A stretch of 64,000 bases of DNA, taken from the NCBI RefSeq assembly GCF_000612585.1, contig NZ_JFCA01000005.1, positions 99,689 to 163,688 on the forward strand, given 5' to 3'. Shown piece by piece: positions 9,825 to 18,087 of this stretch. Both the position numbers and the translations under genes were made by a program. The DNA comes from Pseudomonas sp. CHM02. GTDB lineage: Bacteria; Pseudomonadota; Gammaproteobacteria; Pseudomonadales; Pseudomonadaceae. The notes beneath the pieces were generated by a model, which searched no databases, had not been told where the DNA came from, and worked only from the letters and a program-made list of their open reading frames with translations. Numbering within the stretch: the stretch's first letter is position 1; the number at the start of each line of letters is the position of its first letter.

Positions 9825-9955
9825 TGTGGGAGCTGGCTTGTTGTGGCGAGGGCGCTTGCTCCCGTTGGCTGCGCAGCAGCCTCTCGCTTTTTGGGGGGCG
9901 CTTCGCACCCCAGCGCAAGCAAGCTTGCTCACCACAATAAGCCGGCTCCTACAGG
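9825..9955. repeat. Composite REP array between recJ and yaeQ
   Basis: An outer class A/C pair (GTGGGAGCTGGCTTGTTGTG at left, AATAAGCCGGCTCCTACAGG at right) encloses an inner inverted pair (GGGCGCTTGCTCCC, GGGGGGCGCTTCGCACCCC, AGCAAGCTTGCTCACCAC). It looks like one REP doublet inserted into another. Confidence 0.65.
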
Positions 9956-9956
9956 T

Positions 9957-10499
9957 TTAGCCGCGTTCGCCGACCAGCCATTGCAGTTGTACTTCATGTT
10001 GGCCGCGATCATCGGTGACGAAGATCGTGCCTTCGCTGATCATCACGTCCCACTTGATAACACGCGGCATGTCCTTGGCCAGGGTCTCGAGGACTTCCTG
10101 AGGCACGGCGGCGATGTGCACGTTTTTCAGGTTATTGGCCACCGGCACCACCTTGCCTTCCCACACGCGCAGGCTGCCATAGGCCAGCAGGCTGGTGCGT
10201 TCGGTGCGACGCGAGCACCAGGTGAGGCGGTCGGCGTCGGGCTGGCCGACTTCGATCCAGTGCAGAACCCGGTCATCCAGGCTTTTTTCCCACAGGGCTG
10301 GCTCGTCTACATCTGACAGGCCACGGCCGAACGCCAACTGCTCGTTGTACCAGAGCGCGTAGGCCAAAAGACGCACGGTCATGCGCTCTTCGGTTTCCGA
10401 AGGGTGGCGGGCGATGGTCTGTTTAACGCTCTCGTACACCGAGCGATCGAGGTCGGTGAGGTTGAGTTCGAATTTGTAGGTCGTGGACGGCTGGGCCAT
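9957..10499 (-). CDS. yaeQ: YaeQ family protein
   Basis: A 180-residue protein opening MAQPSTTYKFELNLTDLDRSVYESVKQTIARHPSETEERMTVRLLAYALWY, split here only by punctuation of the family: the RHPSET..RMTVRLLAYALWY block is the YaeQ signature. YaeQ folds like a restriction-endonuclease-type (PD-(D/E)XK) domain; no biochemical role is settled. Conserved acidic and basic residues are visible (WIEVGQPD, LTWCSRR). It is transcribed alone, toward recJ. Confidence 0.9.
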   Translation of the reverse strand: MAQPSTTYKFELNLTDLDRSVYESVKQTIARHPSETEERMTVRLLAYALWYNEQLAFGRGLSDVDEPALWEKSLDDRVLHWIEVGQPDADRLTWCSRRTERTSLLAYGSLRVWEGKVVPVANNLKNVHIAAVPQEVLETLAKDMPRVIKWDVMISEGTIFVTDDRGQHEVQLQWLVGERG

Positions 10500-10647
10500 G
10501 AACGGACTTCTAGAGACAGGGAAAGGCGGCCAGTCTAACCGATGGCGACGCGATTCAACGAATCCTGCGCTGCATCATCCTTATCCCAGGGGCACTCGGC
10601 TATGTTAAAAGGCATCACACCACCGCCCTGCGCAGACAAGGATCCCC

Positions 10648-11847
10648 ATGTCGTTTAATGCCAAACCGCTTGCCGGCCTGAAAGTCATCGAACTCGGCAC
10701 CCTGATCGCCGGCCCGTTCGCCTCACGTATCTGTGCGGAATTCGGTGCCGAGGTGATCAAGGTCGAATCGCCGGACGGCGGCGACCCGCTGCGCAAATGG
10801 CGCAAGCTGTACGAAGGCACTTCGCTGTGGTGGTTCGTGCAGGCGCGCAACAAGCAGTCGCTGACATTGAACCTCAAGCACCCGGACGGCCTGGCGATCC
10901 TCAAACACTTGCTGGCGGACGCCGACATCCTGATCGAGAACTTCCGCCCCGGCGTGCTGGAAAAGCTCGGCCTGAGCTGGGAAACCCTGCACGCCCTAAA
11001 CCCCAAGCTGGTGATGGTGCGCCTCTCCGGCTTTGGCCAGACCGGGCCGATGAAAGACCAGCCAGGGTTCGGTGCGGTGGGTGAGTCCATGGGCGGCCTG
11101 CGCTACATCACCGGTTTCGAAGACCGGCCGCCTGTGCGTACCGGCATTTCCATCGGCGATTCAATTGCCGCGCTGTGGGCAGTGATCGGCGCGCTGATGG
11201 CGCTGCGTCATCGCGAAGTCAACGGCGGCCAGGGCCAGGTGGTGGATGTGGCGCTGTATGAAGCCATCTTCGCCATGATGGAAAGCATGATCCCGGAGTT
11301 TGACGTATTCGGCTTTATTCGCGAACGCACCGGCAACATCATGCCGGGCATCACGCCGTCCTCGATCCACACCAGCGCCGACGGCAAGCATGTGCAGATC
11401 GGCGCCAACGGCGATGCGATCTTCAAGCGCTTCATGTGCGCCATTGGCCGCGAAGACCTGGCCAATGATCCTGTGCTTGCCAGCAATGACGGACGCGATA
11501 GCCGCCGTGACGAGCTGTATGGAGTGATCGATCGCTGGGTGAACTCGTTGCCGCTGGATCAGGTGGTCGACCTGCTGAACAAAGCCGACGTGCCTGCCAG
11601 CCGGATCTACAGTGCCGAGGACATGCTCGGCGACCCGCAATTCCTCGCCAGGGAGATGTTCCTCAAGGCCCAGCTTCCCGGCGGCAAGGACTTCAAGATG
11701 CCGGGCATCGTGCCCAAGCTGTCGGACACACCGGGCAGCTGCGAATGGGTGGGGCCACAGTTGGGTGAACACAACAGCGTGGTGCTGGGCGGACTCGGTT
11801 ATGACGCTGCCGCCATTGCGCGTTTACGCGAGGAAGGCGCGATCTGA
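10648..11847 (+). CDS. CaiB/BaiF family (class III) CoA-transferase
   Basis: A 399-residue protein beginning PLAGLKVIELGTLIAGPFAS, the class III CoA-transferase signature. These enzymes move CoA between carboxylic acids through an aspartyl-CoA intermediate; the likely catalytic Asp is in GISIGDSIAALWA. RLSGFGQTGPM and a formyl-CoA-transferase-like C-terminal region also fit. An AAGGA box about 6 bases before the ATG supports the start. The substrate cannot be read from the sequence. The following short gene overlaps it by one base. Confidence 0.92.
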   Translation: MSFNAKPLAGLKVIELGTLIAGPFASRICAEFGAEVIKVESPDGGDPLRKWRKLYEGTSLWWFVQARNKQSLTLNLKHPDGLAILKHLLADADILIENFRPGVLEKLGLSWETLHALNPKLVMVRLSGFGQTGPMKDQPGFGAVGESMGGLRYITGFEDRPPVRTGISIGDSIAALWAVIGALMALRHREVNGGQGQVVDVALYEAIFAMMESMIPEFDVFGFIRERTGNIMPGITPSSIHTSADGKHVQIGANGDAIFKRFMCAIGREDLANDPVLASNDGRDSRRDELYGVIDRWVNSLPLDQVVDLLNKADVPASRIYSAEDMLGDPQFLAREMFLKAQLPGGKDFKMPGIVPKLSDTPGSCEWVGPQLGEHNSVVLGGLGYDAAAIARLREEGAI

Positions 11848-12173
11848 TGACTCGCCGGCTTGTTCAGCTGTGTCTCACTGTCATGCTGGCCTGCGGCTGG
11901 CGCCTGGCGGCCAGCGCTGAAGACACGCTGATCTGGCTATTGCGTGACCTGCCGCCCTTGACCATTTTCGAAGGCCCGCGCAAAGGCCAGGGCGCACTGG
12001 ACCAGCTGTCGCCGAGACTGATCAAACGCCTGCCGGAATATCGGCACCAGGTATTGCGCGAGATTCCCCAGGAAGCGGTACAGCAGTCGTATGCCTCATG
12101 GCTGGACCCGATCATGCGCGCGCATTACCTGCGGGATAACCCGAGTTTCTTCCAGGATTCGCCGGAGCCCTGA
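11847..12173 (+). pseudogene. Solute-binding-like (TIGR02285-type) gene with probable internal in-frame deletion
   Basis: The 108-residue product has a signal peptide (cleavage expected after ASA, residue 24), then EDTLIWLLRDLPPLTIF, KGQGALDQLSPRLIKRLPEY, and a C-terminal block QSYASWLDPIMRAHYLRDN. From memory of the TIGR02285 family (about 260-300 residues), the first block belongs to the extreme N-terminus and the second to the extreme C-terminus, so roughly 170-190 residues appear to be missing at about residue 70 (near base 12057). The frame is intact and overlaps the CoA-transferase stop by one base, so a short protein could still be made. If the family memory is wrong it is simply a small secreted protein. 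Confidence 0.6.
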
Positions 12174-12203
12174 GCACTCACGGGATAAATCGCAGGCAAA
12201 AAG

Positions 12204-12238
12204 AAACCCCGAAGCGTGGGGAGACACTTCAGGGTTAA
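12204..12238 (-). terminator. Terminator of the DUF3509 gene
   Basis: On the minus strand, AACCCTGAAGTGT pairs (with G-U pairs) with GCGCTTCGGGGTT-like sequence and is followed by TTTCTTTTT. It lies about 120 bases past the DUF3509 stop. On the plus strand no T-run follows, so it serves the minus strand. Confidence 0.65.
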
Positions 12239-12355
12239 ACGTGGCCTACAAAGACCAGTACAACAAGGCACAAACACCGGAGCACAATGTTTGCTCTTGC
12301 TGTTACAAAATCTGACCGGCCACGCTGTAGGAAGTTTCCGTATATAAACAATTCT

Positions 12356-12640
12356 TCATGCGACGGCGGCGCTGCGGGTCTGGGCAGCGTTGCGCAAGGC
12401 CGCAATGACCGACGGTTCCAGGCGCCCTTCGGCAATCTTGAGGTCGCGCAACAGGCAATCCACCACATCTACCAGTACGCGCTTGTCCATCAATTGTGCG
12501 CGATCGACTTCACGTTCGACCACGATAGCGCCGGCAGGATTCTTCACGGTCACCAGGCACTCGTCCTGCACACCAGAGGTGGTCAGCGTAACCTGATAAG
12601 GGCTCAGTGCTTCTTCGAGCAATAGGCTGATACTTTCCAT
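12356..12640 (-). CDS. DUF3509 family protein
   Basis: A 94-residue cytoplasmic protein starting MESISLLLEEALSPYQV, a Pseudomonas-specific family of unknown function. The body has CLVTVKNPAGAIVVEREVDR and LVDVVDCLLRDLKIAEG. The frame extends four codons further to a GTG, but the ATG at 12640 begins the conserved sequence. No signal peptide or membrane segment. It is a single gene with its own terminator. Confidence 0.8.
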   Translation of the reverse strand: MESISLLLEEALSPYQVTLTTSGVQDECLVTVKNPAGAIVVEREVDRAQLMDKRVLVDVVDCLLRDLKIAEGRLEPSVIAALRNAAQTRSAAVA

Positions 12641-12796
12641 CTCGATCACCACTCAATAGTTCGGGAACAATCGTTTCAACGGGAGCTGCATCTATCCTAA
12701 GTGACTGTTTGTGACGTAGGAAAGTTCGCTTTATCGTCTTTATGGGGCCGTCAGGGGGTGACGGATTCCAGCATGCGCTTGCAACATGACAACGAA

Positions 12797-12839
12797 AAAA
12801 CGGCCGCACATAAGTGCTTACGCAATGGGCGGCTGTTTT
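12797..12839 (-). terminator. Hairpin with T-run on the minus strand, not attached to a known gene
   Basis: An 11-bp stem (AAAACGGCCGC / GCGGCTGTTTT, one G-T pair) with a small inner hairpin TAAG-TG-CTTA in the loop. Read on the minus strand it is followed by a run of six T, the form of a rho-independent terminator. No minus-strand gene ends just before it; the rest of 12653-12954 shows no protein gene I can support. Confidence 0.5.
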
Positions 12840-12954
12840 CAGGGTTTCCGGGCGCTGAGGGCAAAGGTGAATCCTATACTCGGTGGGCGCTGATCACTTT
12901 GCCTTGCAGGCAGGAGCGCAGGTCAAAAGGCCCTTATTGCGAAGGATAAAAACG

Positions 12955-13155
12955 ATGCTGGAACACGACAAAGAGCAAGCTGCGTTAGAGAAGATTCACG
13001 CCGACATATCACGCATCTACGCAGAGCAACGCAAACTCACTGCCGAAGCACATAAAATAACCCGTGAGAATTTCTGGTATCCCCTGGGGGTCGTCATGGC
13101 CATGTTTACGGCGTTCAGCACTGTGTTAGCCATCGCGCAGAAACTACTCACGTAG
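12955..13155 (+). CDS. Small coiled-coil membrane protein
   Basis: A 66-residue protein: an N-terminal charged helix with heptad-like pattern (ALEKIHADISRIYAEQRKLT, about residues 8-27) followed by one hydrophobic segment (WYPLGVVMAMFTAFSTVLAI, about residues 41-60). A GAAGGA box 9-10 bases before the ATG at 12955 selects this start rather than upstream codons in the same frame. Similar small proteins are widespread in Pseudomonas without assigned function, some in prophage or holin-like contexts. Probably an inner-membrane protein with the coiled coil in the cytoplasm. Confidence 0.65.
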   Translation: MLEHDKEQAALEKIHADISRIYAEQRKLTAEAHKITRENFWYPLGVVMAMFTAFSTVLAIAQKLLT

Positions 13156-13187
13156 CCGCTTACACCCAGCGGGGCCTGCCAGAAACG

Positions 13188-13227
13188 AAAAACGCCGCTG
13201 ACCCAAGGAAGGGAAAGCGGCGTTTTT
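13188..13227. terminator. Bidirectional terminator between the small membrane gene and thrC
   Basis: Twelve-base stem AAAAACGCCGCT / AGCGGCGTTTTT with A-run and T-run on the two sides, so it can stop transcripts from either strand. Confidence 0.88.
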
Positions 13228-13243
13228 GTCTACGCGGTGTGCC

Positions 13244-14653
13244 TTACAGCGGCTTACCCCGGTTGCCGTGCTGGCTCACGAACGCTTGCACGGCCTTCAG
13301 GTCATTGGCCAAGACGGTGCAACGCTCTTCACGCTCGAACAGGTCAGCCAGGTGCACCGGCAATTCCAGGGCCTTGCCAACGCCGGCCTTCTCCACCGCT
13401 TCCGGGAATTTCACCGGATGGGCGGTACCGAGGATCACCATCGGGATGTCCAGGCTGCGACGGCATTCACGGGCCGCCTTAACGCCGATGGCGGTGTGCG
13501 GGTCAAGCAGCTCGCCGGTCTGGGCGTAGACTTCTGCGATGGTTTCGCAGGTCTGCGCGTCGTCTACAGCCAGGGAGTCGAACAGCTTGCGGGTTTCGGT
13601 CCAGCGCTCCTCGTCGACGCTGAAGCCGCCACCGCTCTTGAAGGTGTCCATCAAGCCGGCAATGGCCGAGCCGTTGCGACCGTGCATGTCGAACAGCAGG
13701 CGCTCGAAGTTCGAGGAAACCATGATGTCCATGGACGGCGACAGGGTCGCGTGCAGGGTTTCCTTGACGTACTGGTTGCCGCTCATGAAGCGGTGCAGGA
13801 TGTCGTTGCGGTTGGTGGCGACGATCAACTGGTTGATCGGCAGGCCCATGTTGCGCGCCAGGTAACCGGCGAAAATATCGCCGAAGTTGCCAGTCGGCAC
13901 CGAGAACGACACCGAACGCGCCGGCCCGCCCAACTGCAGCGATGCATGGAAGTAGTAGACGACCTGGGCCATGATCCGCGCCCAGTTGATCGAGTTCACT
14001 GCCACCAGGCGCGTGCCTTTCAGGAAGCTCTGGTCAGCGAAGCTGTTCTTGACCATTTCCTGGCAGTCATCGAAGTTGCCTTCGATGGCGATGTTGTGGA
14101 TGTTCTCACCAAAAATGGTGGTCATCTGCCGACGCTGCACTTCCGACACGCGCTTGTGCGGGTGCAGGATGAAGATGTCGACGTTTTCGCAGTGCTTGCA
14201 GCCTTCGATGGCGGCCGAACCGGTATCACCGGAGGTGGCACCCATGATCACCACGCGCTCGCCGCGCTTCTCCAGTACGTAGTCCAGCAAACGACCCAGC
14301 AGTTGCAGGGCGAAGTCCTTGAACGCCAGGGTGGGGCCGTGGAACAGCTCCAGCACCCATTCGTTGCCGTTCAACTGGCGCAGAGGCGCGATGGCGTTGT
14401 GGGAGAACACGCCGTAGGTCTCTTCCAGAATCTTTTTAAAGTCCGCATCCGGGATGCTGCCGGTGACGAACGGGCGCATCACCCGGAACGCCAGCTCGTG
14501 GTACGGCAGGCCGGCCCACGAAGCGATTTCTTCCTGGGTAAAACGTGGCAGGTTTTCCGGCACGTACAGGCCGCCGTCAGTGGCAAGACCTGCCAGCAGG
14601 ACGTCTTCGAAATTCAGGGCCGGTGCCTGGCCGCGGGTGCTGATATAACGCAT
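13244..14653 (-). CDS. thrC: Threonine synthase
   Basis: A 469-residue PLP enzyme converting O-phosphohomoserine to threonine. The start MRYISTRGQAPALNFEDVLL at 14653 is the conserved one; ten codons upstream in frame are ignored. The PLP lysine is Lys112 in HGPTLAFKDFALQLLG, and the phosphate-binding GATSGDTGSAA loop follows. Length fits the long bacterial ThrC type. The gene lies 67 bases downstream of hom on the same strand, the usual Pseudomonas hom-thrC operon, and ends at a strong terminator. Confidence 0.97.
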   Translation of the reverse strand: MRYISTRGQAPALNFEDVLLAGLATDGGLYVPENLPRFTQEEIASWAGLPYHELAFRVMRPFVTGSIPDADFKKILEETYGVFSHNAIAPLRQLNGNEWVLELFHGPTLAFKDFALQLLGRLLDYVLEKRGERVVIMGATSGDTGSAAIEGCKHCENVDIFILHPHKRVSEVQRRQMTTIFGENIHNIAIEGNFDDCQEMVKNSFADQSFLKGTRLVAVNSINWARIMAQVVYYFHASLQLGGPARSVSFSVPTGNFGDIFAGYLARNMGLPINQLIVATNRNDILHRFMSGNQYVKETLHATLSPSMDIMVSSNFERLLFDMHGRNGSAIAGLMDTFKSGGGFSVDEERWTETRKLFDSLAVDDAQTCETIAEVYAQTGELLDPHTAIGVKAARECRRSLDIPMVILGTAHPVKFPEAVEKAGVGKALELPVHLADLFEREERCTVLANDLKAVQAFVSQHGNRGKPL

Positions 14654-14720
14654 GACTGGCTCCTCTAGAGCATTCCTGGACAAGGGCCGCCGAACCTGCG
14701 GGGCCCTTGTCGCAAAACGA

Positions 14721-16025
14721 TTAGTTCAGGTGTTCGACGCGAATCCGCACCACCGGGCCGACCACGCCTTGCAGGGCTTCCAGGGCAGCGATGGCATCGT
14801 TGATGTGCTGCTCGAGCACGCGGTGAGTCAGCAGGATCATCGGCACCTGGCCGTTTTGCTCCTCGACTTCCTTCTGCATGATCGACTCGATGTTGATGCC
14901 GCGCTCCGACAGGATGCTGGCGACCTGGGCCAATACGCCCGGGTGATCCTGGGCCTGGATGCGCAGGTAGTAAGCGCTTTCGCAGGCTTCGATCGGCAGG
15001 ATCGGGTGCGCCGACAGCGAATCCGGCTGGAAGGCCAGGTGCGGTACGCGGTTTTCCGGGTCGCTGGTCATGGCGCGGACCACGTCCACCAGGTCGGCGA
15101 TCACCGACGAAGCGGTCGGTTCCATGCCGGCGCCGGCGCCGTAGAACAGGGTCGAACCCGCCGCATCACCGTTGACCATCACAGCGTTCATCACGCCATT
15201 GACGTTGGCAATCAGGCGATCGGCCGGGATCAGTGTCGGGTGCACACGCAACTCGATACCGGCTGGCGTGCTGCGCGCCACGCCCAGGTGCTTGATGCGG
15301 TAGCCCAGGGCTTCGGCGTAGTTCACGTCGGCGGTGGTCAGCTTGGTGATGCCTTCGGTGTACGCCTTGTCGAACTGCAGCGGGATACCAAAGGCAATGG
15401 ACGCCAGGATGGTCAGCTTGTGGGCAGCGTCGATGCCTTCCACGTCGAAGGTCGGGTCGGCTTCGGCATAACCCAGGGCCTGGGCTTCGGCCAGCACGTC
15501 TTCGAAGGTGCGGCCCTTCTCGCGCATTTCCGTGAGGATGAAGTTGCCGGTGCCGTTGATGATACCGGCCACCCAGTTGATACGGTTGGCGGACAGGCCT
15601 TCACGGATCGCCTTGATCACCGGTATGCCACCGGCCACCGCGGCTTCGAACGCGACGATCACGCCCTTCTCACGCGCCTTGGCGAAGATCTCGTTGCCGT
15701 GCACGGCGATCAGCGCCTTGTTGGCGGTGACCACGTGCTTGCCGTTCTCGATCGCCTTGAGCACCAGCTCGCGGGCCACGGTGTAGCCGCCCACTAGTTC
15801 GATGACGATATCGATTTCAGGGTTGGTGGCAACGGCGAACACGTCGTTGGTAATCGCAATACCGGTCGTTTGGAACTGAGGCTTTGGCGAACGCGTGGCA
15901 ATTTGCGCCACTTCAATCCCGCGCCCTGCACGGCGGGAAATTTCCTCAGCGTTACGCTGAAGTACGTTAAAGGTGCCGCCACCGACGGTCCCTAACCCAC
16001 AGATGCCTACTTTGACCGGTTTCAC
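14721..16025 (-). CDS. hom: Homoserine dehydrogenase
   Basis: A 434-residue enzyme reducing aspartate semialdehyde to homoserine, the branch point to threonine and methionine. The NAD(P)-binding glycine motif GICGLGTVGGGTF is at the N-terminus, the catalytic region follows (ALGYAEADPTFDVEGIDAAHK), and a C-terminal ACT domain (YYLRIQAQDHPGVLAQVASILSE style) suggests allosteric control by threonine. A GTG start at 16025 is chosen because GGGGAG lies 7 bases before it and the product then begins VKPVKVGICGLG; an ATG five codons upstream would place that box inside the gene. Confidence 0.96.
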   Translation of the reverse strand: MKPVKVGICGLGTVGGGTFNVLQRNAEEISRRAGRGIEVAQIATRSPKPQFQTTGIAITNDVFAVATNPEIDIVIELVGGYTVARELVLKAIENGKHVVTANKALIAVHGNEIFAKAREKGVIVAFEAAVAGGIPVIKAIREGLSANRINWVAGIINGTGNFILTEMREKGRTFEDVLAEAQALGYAEADPTFDVEGIDAAHKLTILASIAFGIPLQFDKAYTEGITKLTTADVNYAEALGYRIKHLGVARSTPAGIELRVHPTLIPADRLIANVNGVMNAVMVNGDAAGSTLFYGAGAGMEPTASSVIADLVDVVRAMTSDPENRVPHLAFQPDSLSAHPILPIEACESAYYLRIQAQDHPGVLAQVASILSERGINIESIMQKEVEEQNGQVPMILLTHRVLEQHINDAIAALEALQGVVGPVVRIRVEHLN

Positions 16026-16044
16026 TGAAGAACTCCCCATGAAA

Positions 16045-16091
16045 CGGCCGACGCTAGGTCGGCCGTGGAAAACAGCCGCACAACTGCGGCT
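16045..16091 (-). terminator. Tandem hairpins between hom and dsbC
   Basis: Two hairpins: CGGCCGAC-GCTAG-GTCGGCCG (16045-16065), a perfect eight-base stem, and AGCCGCA-CAAC-TGCGGCT (16074-16091) which on the minus strand is followed by GTTTT. The second probably terminates dsbC; the first may be a second terminator or a structured leader of hom. Confidence 0.6.
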
Positions 16092-16154
16092 TTCAATTAA
16101 TGGCCCGTCGACTTATCCACAGGCCATGATCGTCAAAGGTTCGACGATGCTGGT

Positions 16155-16886
16155 TTATTTGGCACTCAGCGCCAGTTTGGCAACTTGTGGCGCCGGCTGG
16201 TAGCCCGGAATCACTTGGCCGTCAGCCAAAACGATGGCCGGTGTACCGTTCACGCCGATGGACTGGCCCAGGGCGAACTGCTTGGAAACCGGGTTGGCGC
16301 ATTTCGCCGCCTTGATTTCCTTGCCGTCGACCATTTTGTCCATGGCTGCTTTCTTGTCGGCCGAGCACCAGACGGCTTGCAACTGCTCGTCACCCGGCGA
16401 ACCCAGGCCCTGGCGCGGGAACGCGACGTAGCGCACTTCCACACCCAGCTTGTTCAGCGCAGGTACTTCGGCGTGCAGCTTGTGGCAGTACGGGCAGGTG
16501 GTGTCGGTGAACACGGTGATGTGGGTCTTGGTCTCGCCGATGGCGGGGTAAACCACGGTTTCAGCCACCGGGATGCCATTGATCAGCTTGGACACGCCCA
16601 GGCGTTCGGCTTTCTCGGTCAGGTTGACCGGCTTGCCGTCCTTCAACTGGAACAGGTAGCCCTGGACGATGTACTGGCCGTCGGCACTGGCGTACAGCAC
16701 ACGGCTGCCCTTGAGCTTGACTTCGTAAAGGCCGGCCATCGGGCTGGCGCTGATGCTTTCGATCGGCGTGTCGAGCTGCAGGTTCGCCAGGCTCTTGCGG
16801 ATGGTCTGCTCGGCCGCGTCATCGGCAAACGCAAAGGTGGAAACCAACGCAATGGCTGCGGCGGCAATAATCTGGGTCAAGCGCAT
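16155..16886 (-). CDS. dsbC: Periplasmic thiol:disulfide isomerase DsbC
   Basis: A 243-residue precursor. MRLTQIIAAAAIALVSTFAF then ADD gives a clear Sec signal peptide (cleavage near residue 21), which fixes the start at 16886. The thioredoxin-fold active site is Cys131-Pro-Tyr-Cys134 (FTDTTCPYCHKLH), with a second disulfide pair expected from AVWCSADKKAA and AAKCANPV, and the cis-proline loop GTPAIV. DsbC reshuffles wrong disulfides in exported proteins. It lies between xerD and hom, a common Pseudomonas order. Confidence 0.96.
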   Translation of the reverse strand: MRLTQIIAAAAIALVSTFAFADDAAEQTIRKSLANLQLDTPIESISASPMAGLYEVKLKGSRVLYASADGQYIVQGYLFQLKDGKPVNLTEKAERLGVSKLINGIPVAETVVYPAIGETKTHITVFTDTTCPYCHKLHAEVPALNKLGVEVRYVAFPRQGLGSPGDEQLQAVWCSADKKAAMDKMVDGKEIKAAKCANPVSKQFALGQSIGVNGTPAIVLADGQVIPGYQPAPQVAKLALSAK

Positions 16887-17039
16887 GGGAACTCCTGAAG
16901 GCAGATGTAGGGACGGGAAGGAATACTGCTTGGAAAAACACAGCGCTGGGCCGTCCCCTTTGCTAACCGGCAAAGCCTACCACAGTTGGGCCGCAGGGCA
17001 GCCCGTGGCGGGATAAATTGGCTTTTTACAGGATGTTTT

Positions 17040-17936
17040 TCAGCCTCGCGGGTGATGCTTGGCGTGCATATCCTGCAAGCGTGCGCGCGCCACGTGGGTG
17101 TAGATCTGGGTTGTGGATAAGTCGCTGTGGCCGAGCAGCATTTGCACCACGCGCAAATCCGCGCCGTGATTGAGCAGATGCGTGGCAAATGCATGGCGCA
17201 ACGTGTGGGGCGACAGGGCCTTGCCGATGCCGGCGACCTTGGCCTGGTGCTTGATACGGTGCCAGAATGTCTGGCGGGTCATCTGTTCGCCGCGCAGGCT
17301 GGGGAACAGCACATCGCTGGGGCGCCCGCCGAGCAGCTCACTGCGAGCATCGCGCATATAGCGCTCGACCCACACAATCGCCTCCTCGCCCATGGGCACC
17401 AGGCGCTCCTTGCTGCCCTTGCCCATCACCCGCAACACGCCCTGGCGCAGGTTCACTTGCTCCAGGGTCAGGCTGATCAGCTCGGTCACCCGCAGGCCGC
17501 AGGCGTACAGCACTTCGAGCATGGCGCGGTCGCGCTGGCCGATGGCTTCGCTCAGGTCGGGGGCGGCGAGCAAGGCATCCACGTCGGCTTCCGAGAGGGA
17601 TTTAGGCAATGGCCTGCCGAGTTGCGGCATGTCGACTTGCAGGGTGGGGTCGAGGGCAATCAGCTTTTCTCGCAGCAGATAACGATAAAACCCACGCACA
17701 CCGGAGAGGAATCGTGCGGTAGAACGTGGCTTGTAGTTCTGCTCCAGGCGCCAGGCGAGGTGATCGAGGATCAGCTCACGGCCAGCGTTGATCAGTTCGA
17801 GGTTTTTTTCCTGCAGCCAGCCATTGAACAGCGCCAAGTCGCTGCGGTAGGCCTGGCGCGTGTTGTCTGACAGGCCTTTTTCCAGCCACAGTGCGTCAAG
17901 GAAACGGTCTATCAGGGGGTGGTCAATGGCAGGCAT
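17040..17936 (-). CDS. xerD: Tyrosine recombinase XerD
   Basis: A 298-residue site-specific recombinase that with XerC resolves chromosome dimers at dif. The N-terminal SAM-like domain runs from about residue 5 to 90. The catalytic set is complete: Arg149 (YACGLRVTEL), Lys172 (GKGSKERLVP), His244 and Arg247 (SPHTLRHAFATHLL), His270 (LLGHSDLSTTQ) and nucleophile Tyr279 (IYTHV). Length equals E. coli XerD. Located upstream of dsbC on the same strand. As this is the housekeeping gene in its usual place, it is not evidence of an integrated element. Confidence 0.96.
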   Translation of the reverse strand: MPAIDHPLIDRFLDALWLEKGLSDNTRQAYRSDLALFNGWLQEKNLELINAGRELILDHLAWRLEQNYKPRSTARFLSGVRGFYRYLLREKLIALDPTLQVDMPQLGRPLPKSLSEADVDALLAAPDLSEAIGQRDRAMLEVLYACGLRVTELISLTLEQVNLRQGVLRVMGKGSKERLVPMGEEAIVWVERYMRDARSELLGGRPSDVLFPSLRGEQMTRQTFWHRIKHQAKVAGIGKALSPHTLRHAFATHLLNHGADLRVVQMLLGHSDLSTTQIYTHVARARLQDMHAKHHPRG

Positions 17937-17973
17937 GGAGGCTCAGGCGGATTTCTGTAATGTCTGTTAGATC

Positions 17974-18067
17974 CTATCGCAGGCAAGCCAGCTCCCACAG
18001 GGGTTTTGTGTCGGGCGCTTAGATGTGCCCGACACCGATCAAATGTGGGAGCTGGCTTGCCTGCGAA
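17974..18067. repeat. REP doublet (class A)
   Basis: ATCGCAGGCAAGCCAGCTCC at left and its inverted form GTGGGAGCTGGCTTGCCTGC at right, with about 50 bases between. It fills the gap between xerD and the thioesterase gene. Confidence 0.85.
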
Positions 18068-18087
18068 GGCCGCAACTCGGTCCCAGC

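Noticed and set aside
12701..12949. An 82-codon plus-strand open frame before the small membrane gene
   Set aside because: It crosses the terminator-like hairpin, lacks a ribosome-binding site and reads as non-coding.
17040..17936. Tyrosine recombinase as a sign of an integrated element
   Set aside because: Sequence, length and position beside dsbC and hom identify housekeeping XerD.
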